DNA of 64,000 nucleotides from Oreohelix idahoensis (Eukaryota > Mollusca > Gastropoda > Stylommatophora > Oreohelicidae). Location of the stretch: assembly GCA_024509875.1 (NCBI GenBank), contig JAMPIV010019104.1, positions 212,774 to 276,773 of the forward strand, written 5' to 3'. A model generated the notes under the pieces. It ran no database searches, had not been told where the DNA came from, and was given only the letters and a program-made list of their open reading frames with translations. A program made the translations under genes and the position numbers. Below are positions 10,885 through 20,025 of the stretch, one piece after another (the stretch's first letter is position 1; each line of letters opens with the position of its first letter).

Positions 10885-12600
10885 GTTACAGACTTTCATA
10901 AAGTTACGCAGCCTAGAAGGATTGAAGTGGTATGGCAAGATCATCAATGTGAAACTGATGACAAGAACCAGACAGATATGCCAGTGGTACTGGAGACAAG
11001 AACCAGACAGATATGCCAGTGGTACTGGAGACAAGAACCAGACAGATATGCCAGTGGTACTGGAGACAAGAACCAGACAGATATGCCAGTGGTACTGGAG
11101 ACAAGAACCAGACAGATATGCCAGTGGTACTGGAGACAAGAACCAGACAGATATTCCAGTGGTACTGGAGAAAAGAACTAGACAGATATGCCAGTGGTAC
11201 TGGAGACAAGAACCAGACAGATATGCCAGTGGTACTGGAGACAAGAACCAGACAGATATGCCAGTGGTACTGGAGACAAGAACCAGACAGATATGCCAGT
11301 GGTACTGGAGACAAGAACCAGACAGATATGCCAGTGGTACTGGAGACAAGAACCAGACAGATATGCCAGTGGTACTGGAGACAAGAACCAGACAGATATG
11401 CCAGTGGTACAGGAGACAAGAACTAGACAGATATGCCAGTGGTACAGGAGACAAGAACCAGACAGATATGCCAGTGGTACTGGAGACAAGAACCAGACAG
11501 ATATGCCAGTGGTACTGGAGACAAGAACCAGACAGATATGCCAGTGGTACTGGAGACAAGAACCAGACAGATATGCCAGTGGTACTGGAGACAAGAACCA
11601 GACAGATATGCCAGTGGTACTGGAGACAAGAACCAGACAGATATGCCAGTGGTACTGGAGACAAGAAAAAGACAGATATGCCAGTGGTACTGGAGACAAG
11701 AACCAGACAGATATGCCAGTGGTACAGGAGACAAGAAAAAGACAGATATGCCAGTGGTACTGGAGACAAGAAAAAGACAGATATGCCAGTGGTACAGGAG
11801 ACAAGAAAAAGACAGATATGCCAGTGGTACTGGAGACAAGAACCAGACAGATATGCCAGTGGTACTGGAGACAAGAACCAGACAGATATGCCAGTGGTAC
11901 AGGAGACAAGAAAAAGACAGATATGCCAGTGGTACTGGAGACAAGAAAAAGACAGATATGCCAGTGGTACTGGAGTCAAGAACCAGACAGATATGCCAGT
12001 GGTACTGGAGTCAAGAACCAGACAGATATGCCAGTGGTACTGGAGACAAGAACCAGACAGATATGCCAGTGGTACTGGAGACAAGAACCAGACAGATATG
12101 CCAGTGGTACTGGAGACAAAAACCAGTCAGATATGCCAGTGGTACTGGAGACAAGAACCAGACATATGCCAGTGGTACTGGAGACAAGAACCAGACAGAT
12201 ATGCCAGTGGTACTGGAGACAAGAACCAGACAGATATGCCAGTGGTACTGGAGACAAGAACCAGACAGATATGCCAGTGGTACTGGAAACAAGAACCAGA
12301 CAGATATGCCAGTGGTATTGGAGACAAGAACCAAACATATATGCCAGTGGTACTGGAGACAAGAAAAAGACACTGGTGGTGGATAGAATATACATTAAGG
12401 AAACCTTATTCTGGAATCCCCAGGGTAAGAGAGGTAGGGAAACTGGGGAGAAGAGAACTGGAGACTGTAATGACAGGGGTGAGGGAGACATGGAAAGAAC
12501 TTGAACTGTTGGCATGTGACAGGAGGGACTTGGCATGAGTTTTTAAGGCCTATACTCCTTGAGGAACTCTAAGTGTAATGATGATGAAGAAGAAGAAACA
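10885..12600 (+). mobile_element. LINE-D 3' end swollen by a minisatellite
   Basis: The left flank (10890-10955) and the right flank (12370-12600) are the two halves of an ordinary LINE-D tail. The left flank has ACAGACTTTCATAA, then GTATGGCAAGATCATCAATGTG and GAACTGATGACAAGAACCAGAC. The right flank has ATAGAATA..GAGGAAACC, TTCTGGAATCCCCAGG, GAGAACTGGAG, GAACTTGAACTG, then GCCTATACTCC and GATGATGAAGAAG. Tails at 18.95 and 60.2 kb have the same halves joined directly. The about 1.4 kb between them is the 35-bp array. The 3' end is a (GATGA)n-like stretch. Confidence 0.75.
10955..12372. repeat. 35-bp minisatellite, about 40 units
   Basis: The unit is GACAAGAACCAGACAGATAT followed by GCCAGTGGTACTGGA. 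It is very homogeneous. Two variants occur. AAGAAAAAG replaces AAGAACCAG mainly between 11640 and 11960, and ACAGGAG replaces ACTGGAG at about 11410, 11445, 11725, 11795 and 11900. One unit near 12165 is four bases short. Clustering of variants suggests local unequal exchange or slippage. Neither strand has a stop in any frame of the unit, so frames up to 538 codons exist. They have no protein-like composition outside the repeat and I do not call them genes. Confidence 0.97.
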
Positions 12601-13479
12601 ACATGCACAGACTTATACACAGACTTCTACACAGACTTATACACAGATTTATACACTGTACAAGGTTCAAACAGCATGCAAGAGACTTCAAGTTTAAACT
12701 AAGGTTCACACAAATATTTAATATGAACACCTCATTACAGCTCACAAACCATGCAAAGTCAAACACAGAACAAAAGACAGCAGTAACTTATACCACTAAG
12801 ATGAACCTTAGTCAAAGCCACTTTTTTTTGTTGGTGTCCAGTAACAAGAACAGAAACCATGAATGCTGCTATTTCCATCAATATGCCGGTACCATTCATC
12901 TCACTGCCACACCTGAAAATAATAAAGGAGACAACAGTTATAGGTATACACTTTATAAATTTCTTCCTTCATGGCTTAACATGAGCATATAAATTCCCCG
13001 AGGAGCATAGGCCTTCAAGAAACACATTATTTTATTTGATTAATTTTGAGTTTCATTTAGCACTGATGGCCTTTATTAATTAGTATCACCTAGACTTGTT
13101 TATTTTTGTAGCTCCATCTTGTCTGCTGATGAAGATGTTGATACTTCCGGCTGCTATGTAAATGAATCACTTTAAAGCTGGTCCTTATCTTTTAGTGTAG
13201 ATTTTTTTTTTTTAAAACTAGTTTTCCCTCCAATACATGGAGAACGATAGTGACATTAATGTACTTCCAGACAAATGTCTGTCATTTTGTTTTATTGTAT
13301 GTTGTTTATTTGGTCAAAGCTGTAAAGACATCAGCAGAATGGCACAACGCTAAAGGTAAACAGGTCGCAGTTTGTTAGCTGGTGGAAACAGAGTGTCCAT
13401 TCTAAAGGCTTCTGGAAAATCTCATCAGGTCTGGGAAATGTATATTGTTCCACATTCAAGTAAGGGTTGATTATGATTC
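12601..13479. other. Mostly unrecognised; LINE-D end at 12985-13030
   Basis: Short CACAGACTT(C/A)TACACAGA repeats occupy 12605-12660. At 12985-13030 the sequence CCCGAGGAGCATAGGCCTTC is the reverse complement of the extreme LINE-D 3' end (compare 15105-15125). The rest shows no recognised feature. Confidence 0.45.
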
Positions 13480-13775
13480 ATCATCCTTGCGGAGCATGGA
13501 GTCACATGAACGTAGCCCGTCCTCTTGTAGGAAGCCTGCCTCAAGAATTCACGTGCTACTGCTGTAGTAGTTTCGATGGCAATTTGTTTTACATGTTGCC
13601 CGCTCCATGCACAATATTATTAGTCGCCTTGTACGACACACTTGAGGGTGCTGTAGTCCTATTATTTCATTGTCTCTTCACACTCCCGCTGGGAACCACA
13701 TGGAGCAAGGGTTGATAGTATCATTGAAATCACCATATACAGGGTTGATAGTATCATTGAAATCACCATATACTA
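13480..13775. repeat. Dispersed leader-type repeat and a 33-bp direct duplication
   Basis: The segment ACATGTTGCCCGCTCCATGC to CGCCTTGTACGAC (13590-13642) recurs at 19767-19818 as a near match, so it belongs to a dispersed repeat. At 13708-13772 a stretch beginning GGTTGATAGTATCATTGAAA is repeated once, head to tail, with period about 33. Confidence 0.6.
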
Positions 13776-13799
13776 GGACAAAGAGCATCCTTTTGACAA

Positions 13800-14040
13800 G
13801 AGTGGTTACAGCGCTGGTCTCTCACGTTAAAAGTGCCAGGTTCGAATCACGGTATCGTCACGCTCATCTACCCAGCTGCAAAAAGGCACCTGACTCTGGT
13901 CTTGAGCGAGGGAAGAAAAGGCAGCGAGGAAGGGAACTGGTCACCCCACCTGTCGATGCTGGACCTAGCATGTGGAAGTCTCCAACACTTCACTACCCTA
14001 CAGCAGTATCTGCTATGATAATACCTTACCTTATACCCTG
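13800..14040 (+). repeat. tRNA-derived SINE (family C), copy 1
   Basis: The tRNA-like head has GTGGTTACAGCGCTGGTCTC followed by the B-box GGTTCGAATC (about 13841). The body has CTACCCAGCTGCAAA, GAGGAAGGGAACTGGTCACC, and CTCCAACAC..CAGCAGTATCTGC. The body matches 17750-17890 and 60481-60640. It lies just downstream of the TRAF7 exon in gene orientation, so it sits in an intron or 3' flank. Confidence 0.75.
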
Positions 14041-14277
14041 ACACTTTCACTCAACTTTGATATACTGACGACTTTCTCTTCTGTTGTGTTGCTATTCCTT
14101 TCTCCACCTTCATCCACCTCTGGTGTCCAATTTTCCGATTCATCCTTCTAGCCTAATCAGGAATTAAAATTCAGCACCCTTTCTTTACTTCCGAGTGCGT
14201 CTTCTTTTCAAAATTCATCGTTGGTATAATAAGACTTAGATAAAATAATTAACATACAGTACAGACAGTCAGCTGAC

Positions 14278-14397
14278 CTTGACAGTGCTGTCCACCGCGC
14301 CTGAAAATATGCGGCCTCTGGACACCGCCAAACACGCCACGCTTCCCTGGTGTCTGACTAGGGTTTGTGTACAGATCATGTTGTCCATACTCCATAC
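14278..14397 (-). CDS. TRAF7: TRAF7 exon: last WD40 repeat
   Basis: This 40-codon exon on the minus strand begins Val-Trp-Ser-Met-Asp-Asn-Met-Ile-Cys and ends Ser-Gly-Ala-Val-Asp-Ser-Thr-Val-Lys. It is nearly the same as the last WD40 blade of vertebrate TRAF7, an E3 ubiquitin ligase with an N-terminal RING/TRAF zinc-finger region and C-terminal WD40 propeller that acts in MEKK3/JNK signalling. The frame starts just after a good acceptor (TCTGTTTATCAG) and stops at AAG followed by the donor GTCAGC, so both ends are phase 0. In vertebrates only a few codons follow. That last exon, and the upstream exons, were not found in the window, so the introns must be long. No frame damage is seen. It is the only strong host gene evidence here. 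Confidence 0.85.
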
Positions 14398-15094
14398 CTG
14401 ATAAACAGACACACAGATATATTGACTCAAAGACAGATAGGCAGTCAGGAAATATATACAGGGAGAAAAAATTGTAATTTTACTAGTAGAAAATAATTTA
14501 CTAAAATTCATAAACATTTTTATCCTACTTTTACCAATGATGTTAAATAGTAATATAGACCACGCCTATGACGTTTTCGCTTGGAAAAAAAAATTAGTAC
14601 TGAACTTGTGTAAAAGTAAATGTGTCACTTGTACGTCTGTAACACTTAATATCGCGGTAAAAGAATTATACAAACTTTAATGAATTTCAGTAAACTATTA
14701 TTGAATTTTCTACTAGTAAAATTTACAGTAAAAATATAAAACAGCGCTAAGCCGTGTTTCCCAGAACTGGCAGGTGAAAACCTGTTAGGGACTTCCCGTA
14801 TGTTTTGTACACATACACACTGTTAAGAGGTTTCCGTTTCAGTTGGTCGATTTGTAACATCACATGTATGCCCGTTTTCATTGCTAGTACATTATAATAT
14901 ATGTAATCAGAAACAAATTCAAAACGAAATAACTTGCACACAAGGGTCAACATCGACCAACTGCCTTTAACATGTGCAACAAATACATGATTCGGATCCA
15001 TCACGTTTAACTAACAACCACAGTTTCCATGTGTCCATTATTTATGGTCACACCTTACAAATTCCATGTATACTTGCAATCAATCAGCCAATAC
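14398..15094 (-). other. TRAF7 intron (upstream side)
   Basis: This AT-rich DNA lies upstream of the exon on the coding strand, with the acceptor polypyrimidine tract immediately beside the exon. I looked for the preceding WD40 blade and did not find it. Confidence 0.55.
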
Positions 15095-15345
15095 CCTTCA
15101 GCTCATCGAGGAGTATAGGCCTTCAATAAACACATGGTAAGTCCTCTTTGTCACGTGACATCAGCTCAAGCTCTTTCCAAGTTTTCCCATTATTTTCACT
15201 TCTGTCTCCAGATCTCTTCTCCATGCGTTTTTTGTTGTTGTTGTTGTCTACCTCTGCCTCTCTTTCCCTGGGGATTCCAGAACAATGACTGGCTTATAAT
15301 GCTATCAAGAGGTTTCCTTAATGTGTATGTATGCTTTACCAACAT
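15095..15345 (-). repeat. LINE-D 3' fragment
   Basis: On the minus strand: AAGGAAACCTCTTGATAGC, TTCTGGAATCCCCAGGG, GAGGCAGAGGTAGAC, GAGATCTGGAGACAG, GAGCTTGAGCTGATG and GGCCTATACTCCTCGATGAG. This is the complete final part of a LINE-D tail, with a T/G-rich insertion at 15228-15246 on the plus strand. Confidence 0.75.
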
Positions 15346-15984
15346 ATTATTTTTCATATAAATTCATACTGAGTTCCATTTCATCCACATATTTTCATAA
15401 CAAAGCCAGGACGCATTCCAACACAACCTGAGCTCACTCTTCACATAGTAATAGATCCTTCATTTAACAATTTATTCCAGATCCACATGCACGATCTAGC
15501 TGTTATATAAAAGAGCCACTGGGTCAACATCAGAAACACGTCCTGTCTGTACACACACTGAAAGACAATGATCTACGTTTCTACTCAAAACAAAAGTACG
15601 TCATAGCATAACAACTCAAATACCTATACTTTTCTGTGCGACAAACACTGGCAAACAAAATTTCCTATTTGCCGCGCAAAATGCACCGTAACCACACCCC
15701 ATGTATCCGAATCTCCCATTCTCCTTCACTCTCTTTCCCACACACTCGAGACTATGCTTCAGGTCTAATATACTCAACAAATCGAGAACAGTGAGGAATG
15801 GACAATGTTCGTGACGACAGCAAATAACTTCACTGGCAAGGAACTGCTGAATAATAATAAAAAATTGGCTTTCTGATTGATTTATAAATATAGACCGAAG
15901 AAAAAAAAACACAATGACCATTTCCTGCCTTATATTAACACTCCATCTCAGACATTTCCTGTAAACAAGACGCTTACAAGGGTA
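15346..15984. other. No gene recognised
   Basis: A 129-codon minus-strand frame lies at 15616-16005, but it has no recognised domain and runs into the hAT terminus at its 5' end, so I treat it as chance. Confidence 0.45.
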
Positions 15985-16175
15985 TCCTAAACCAGTGGTT
16001 CCCAACCTGTGGTGCGCGGACCACTTATGGTCTGCGGCGCATTATCAGGTGGTCCGCGGCTGCGTTGTCGATTTGGTATTAAGTGCTTTGATTTTGGTCT
16101 GCTCCTCCCTAAGTTTTTAGTGATACTTTGTTATTACCAACTTGTTTCATTGAATCTAAGGCTATTGATCTATTG

Positions 16176-17373
16176 CAGCGGTTCCCAACCTGTGGTACGC
16201 GTACTCCTGGGGGTACGCGACAGGACGTTCAGTGGTACGCGGAAAAAAATTGAGTAATGGCGGAAAAAGATACATATGTTCGAACTTAGACATGAAGTCC
16301 AACTTTTTTTTTTTGAAGACCATCCTTTCCAACTTACTTCAAAGTTACACGACTGTGATTGGCTTCAGAGTCTTGCATACTTATCGGATATTTTCCTACA
16401 AATAAACAAACTAAATTCGGCACTTCAGAATAGCTCGGTAACGATCTTCAATGTTTCAGACAAAATTGAATCTATGATTAAAAAATTAGATTTTTGGAGG
16501 TCGTGTATTGAAAAAGGCCAGCCTGAGGTATTTGAAACTCTGCACAATTTCCTATCTGAGAACGAGCTGCACCTCTCCCAGGAAATGAGCGAGAAAATAA
16601 TTGAACACTTGAAAGGGCTAAAATCATCTTTCGAGAAGTACTTTCCGAAACCTGGAAAAGAGAACTACTGGATTGTAAATCCCTTTGAAGAAGTATATTT
16701 CCAAGCAGTCACATTATCAATCAACGAAAAACAGAAGTTGATTGAACTTTCGACTGATACTACTTTAATAGCTGAATTCAAAGGAAAATTCCTTATTAAC
16801 TTTTGGGGAGACATCAGCAGAGAATATGAACAGCTGACAGACAAGGTGCTTAAGTTTCTGTTGCCATTTACAAATACTGAGCTGATGGAGAGGGCTTTCT
16901 CTTCTTATACCTTCATAAAAAATAAATACCGTAGTAAACTGAATGCAGGTCCAGAATTGAGACTGTATCTTACATCACTTGAACCTGATTTAAAAAAAAA
17001 CTATGTGCCTCAAAACAAGCTCAAGGATCGCACTGAACATTTGTCATGGTCACGTGACATGTGTGTTATTAAAAAGTGATTTCAACTTTTAACAATAACA
17101 ACGTTTTTATTATTAATATTAATAACTTAAATGTGTTAATTTTTATTGTAACTTCTGATTTTTTAAATGTAAAAATATATGCACTGTTTGTTCACCTTTT
17201 TATTACATTGTTTTTTTAATCCCGTGGTTGGTCCCTTTATTTCTGGTTATAATCTATAAATTTTGAATAACAGCAACTATATTAATTTCAAATATTTTGC
17301 TAATATTAGGGGTACAATTTATAGAAATGGGCTGCCAAGGGGTAAGCAAGGGAAAAAAGGTTGGGAACCGCTG
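16176..17373 (+). mobile_element. Inner hAT element with perfect 8-bp duplication
   Basis: The ends are CAGCGGTTCCCAACC (from 16176) and its exact inverse ending at 17373. ATCTATTG flanks it on both sides (16168-16175 and 17374-17381), the 8-bp duplication expected for hAT. At 1198 bp it is shorter than autonomous hAT elements. It keeps only the 3' part of the transposase gene, so it is an internal-deletion derivative. Confidence 0.92.
16276..17079 (+). pseudogene. hAT transposase, C-terminal part
   Basis: This 267-codon open frame resembles the C-terminal half of ZBED5/SCAND3-like hAT transposases. It has a helical middle section and then the hATC dimerisation segment (Leu-Leu-Pro-Phe-Thr-Asn-Thr-Glu-Leu-Met-Glu-Arg-Ala-Phe, about residues 195-215, then Phe-Ile-Lys-Asn-Lys-Tyr-Arg). 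The BED zinc finger and the first catalytic Asp region are missing upstream. The first Met at 16276 is only the first ATG after the left end and need not be a native start. The frame is undamaged, which suggests recent activity in trans or a young insertion. It cannot encode a whole transposase. Confidence 0.8.
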
Positions 17374-17654
17374 ATCTATTGAATAAAAACAGTTAAGTGT
17401 TAATGGCATTGCGATATTACATATAAGTTGGTGATCCGCAACTTATATGTAGTTAGAAAAGTGGTCCTTTGATGTAAAAAGGTTGGGAAACACTGCCTTA
17501 AACTATTTCGCTTTCTATATTTTCAGCGATGTCATCCATTCTTTGTGTCATACATTTCAGGAAGTCGTAAAGTGAACGGAACCTTTAAGATAAAACAAAT
17601 CTATTCACGTGTCTGTCTGCCTGCAGGCATTTTGTCATTCCCCTGCCCTATAGT

Positions 17655-17890
17655 ATATACAGTGAGTGCCTGATCGGCTAAGCAGTTAGAGCACTTGCCT
17701 CTCGCGCCGGTTACCAGGTTCTGGGATTGAAACCTGGTAGCGTCGCGCTCCAGTCTACTCAGCTGTAAATGGGTACATGACTGCTCTTGAGTAAGGAAAG
17801 GCAAAGGCAGCAAGAAGGTCACCCCCCTCCCCCTCTCTTCATAAAGCTGAAGCTAATATTACCAAGTATCTAACACTCTCCTGCGGCAGT
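17655..17890 (+). repeat. tRNA-derived SINE (family C), copy 2
   Basis: The head is GATCGGCTAAGCAGTTAGAG (A-box region), then a B-box region broken by a small insertion (GGTTCTGGGATTGAAACC). The body then matches the 13.8-kb copy: CTACTCAGCTGTAAATGG, AAGGCAAAGGCAGCAAG and the closing CTAACAC..GCAGTTACTGC. Confidence 0.7.
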
Positions 17891-18775
17891 TACTGCAATG
17901 GGAGTACCTCTACATTTTATGTACAGTACTTTCTATTCGCACACGTAGAAAACAAACGCAAAAATTCATCGTGATTCATAAATGCATTTTAAAACAAGTT
18001 ACCATACATTACACAGTGCGTGCCGCGGTCGCATGCACGTGCTAAAGTTCACACAAAAACCCACGCAAATGTCTCAAACCAAACAAATTTAATAAGGGAC
18101 TCAGCTGCGGGTGGAAGCCAGCAAATTCCACTAAATGGAAAAGCCCTGGAATCACGCGCAGTCAAAGTGAATCTAAATTATAAACCCTAACCACTTTACC
18201 CCTGTGGTGAGCCCTTTACTAAATGTGACTAGAAACGAAGGGAACTAATGCTCACAGCTGTCTCGATTTTGAATGGTGTGTACAGATGCGGCTATGGAAG
18301 TAAATCATTTGTGTTAAGCAATTCAAAATTGAACTCAAAACAGAAATAGGACTGTCACCCCGGAGATGTCTAGCATTAGCAGCAGATCTGACCCACATGT
18401 GTACACATTTATTGATGACGTAACATGTCGCCATACGTTCAATTCTCCATTTCTTTCTTGAAGTGTTTTCCGAGTGGGTTAAAAAATAGTTCTGAATAAC
18501 AACTCTCAATAAATGTTATGCAGAAAACGGGAACACTGCGAACACTTCAATCACATGATAAGACGTGGCTACAGAAAACAAAATAACAAAAAAGTTCTGG
18601 TTCCTATTTAACACGACGAAAACTACTTACAATGACAACAATGAACATTGAATGGCTCATGCACCCAGGTTCTGATGATTTTTAGCACTCCTCCTGGCAA
18701 CTGGCCGTTTTGTTAGAGAATTCATGGGCAGGTATAATGTACTTAATTTGATTTGATTTCACGCACACTATACCT
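17891..18775. other. No gene recognised
   Basis: An 85-codon minus-strand frame at 18252-18509 has no recognisable domain. No terminal repeats or tRNA boxes seen. Confidence 0.45.
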
Positions 18776-19290
18776 GAGTATGATCTATTTTACTGTACAG
18801 AAAATAGATCATAACAGAGACCAAATCAAATCCAACACAAAAATCAGAATCTTAAACTCAAATATAAAGTCAGTCCTATTGTATGGCTCTGAATCATGGA
18901 CAACAATACAAACAAAAACCAAACGCTACAGACTTTCATAATTCGATGCTTGCGAAGGACATGGAGCGACAAAGCTATTAATGTGGAACTGATGACAAGA
19001 ACCAGACAACAGGCAGTGGGACAAGAAATGAGAAGAAGATATTAGCAATGGATAAGACACAGAGTGAGGAAACCTGTTGACAGTGTTACAAGGCAGTCCT
19101 TGTTCTGAAATCCCCAGGATACGAGAGGCACTGGACCAAAATAAAAATAAAAAACCACTGAGACAACTGAAGACAGAAATTAAAATGTTGAAGACGTGGA
19201 AAAAAATTGAGCTGGTGGCACGCGACGGGAGGACTCAGCATGTGTTTGTTGAAGAGTTATGCTCCTTGGAGAGTTAAAGGATACTGCTTG
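18776..19290 (+). pseudogene. LINE-D 3' fragment (C-terminal coding end)
   Basis: It begins in the conserved Ser-Val-Leu-Leu-Tyr-Gly-Ser-Glu-Ser-Trp motif that follows the reverse transcriptase domain, at about 18870. It continues through the Cys-Leu-Arg-Arg region, GAACTGATGACAAGAACCAG, AGTGAGGAAACCTGTTGACAG, and the closing GGAGAGTTAAAGG. Frameshifts and stops break it. Here the two halves that flank the 35-bp array at 11 kb are joined directly, so this copy gives the unexpanded state. Confidence 0.75.
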
Positions 19291-19419
19291 ATACTGTGCT
19301 GGTTTTTTTCCCCCAATGCACGTATAAAGCTTCTTAACCTCAGCTTCATTTCATGATACATCAGAAGCACTAATCTACGATCAATCAGAAACAAACTGCA
19401 ATGTGGAGTTACTGCAACT

Positions 19420-19800
19420 ATTGGACGGCGTAAGCTAAGAGTTTAGTCCTTTCGCTCATTCTGATAAGAACGCGCACGAAGTTGAAAAAAACTGCTAACG
19501 AGACATCAATTAGAAATGATAACATTCTACATGTCACTTCAGCCGTACCCCACAGCCCACTGACCCCCCTCTGCAGCAGCCCGGCTCCTCGCGGGAAGCG
19601 AACCCCCGGTCTTGTTGAAGTTTTTTTGGTAAAAAGTTTTTTACGGGATGGGGTAACCACCCCCATGCCCAAACCTTCCTTAGTTGCTTTTTACGACATG
19701 CACGGTAGGGTACAGTGTTACTAATCTTTGCTCGCCTTTCAGGCCCCGGTAACACACGGGTGTTATACATGTTGCCCGCTTCATGCACAATCTTATATTA
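19420..19800 (-). repeat. LINE-D 5' leader-like fragment
   Basis: The segment 19610-19770 matches 56632-56790 across CGGGATGGGGTAACC, CCCCATGCCCAAAC, CAGTGTTACTA..TCTTTGCTC and GGTAACACACGGGTG. On the minus strand both give a frame starting Met-Gly-Met-Gly, then Val-Thr-Pro-Ser-Arg. In the 56-kb copy that frame runs into the endonuclease domain, so this looks like the LINE's 5' end. Beyond 19600 the similarity stops, which suggests a 5' fragment or a separate leader repeat. Confidence 0.55.
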
Positions 19801-20025
19801 ATCGCCTTGTAAGACTAATATGACGGTAACCCCGGTCTACCGAGAGACAATTTGTTTCCAGCAATAATTATCATACACTGTTATGATTAAAATTCATAAC
19901 GATTATGTGTGTATTATAGTTAACTCGACAGGGTTCCGTTTCTGATAATTTTATACGGACTTACTTACTGTCGCATAGAGATTATGATCAATAAATTTTC
20001 TATATTCTCTTCTTTTTCTACCCGT

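Larger units (their letters stand above)
15993..17495. mobile_element. Outer hAT-type element, interrupted by a second hAT
   Basis: The ends are CAGTGGTTCCCAACCT (from 15993) and its imperfect inverse AGGTTGGGAAACACTG (ending 17495). The flanking octamers TCCTAAAC (15985-15992) and CCTTAAAC (17496-17503) agree at six of eight positions, so they may be an aged 8-bp target duplication. Without the inner element it would be a MITE of about 300 bases. Part of its interior (TCGATTTGGTATTAAGTGCT, CTCCTCCCTAAGTTTTTAGT) recurs at 49010-49065. Confidence 0.75.

Noticed and set aside
10955..12372. CRISPR-like array (regular 32-35-bp repeats)
   Set aside because: There are no unique spacers. Units abut head to tail, and the genome is animal.
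10922..12538. 538-codon plus-strand frame and several 120-440-codon frames on both strands
   Set aside because: They are open only because the 35-bp unit lacks stops in every frame. The same repeat is translated in three registers, and the flanks are LINE tail.
14400..18700. Further TRAF7 exons on the minus strand
   Set aside because: I looked for the preceding WD40 blade and for the short terminal Val-Trp-Thr-Cys exon and saw neither.
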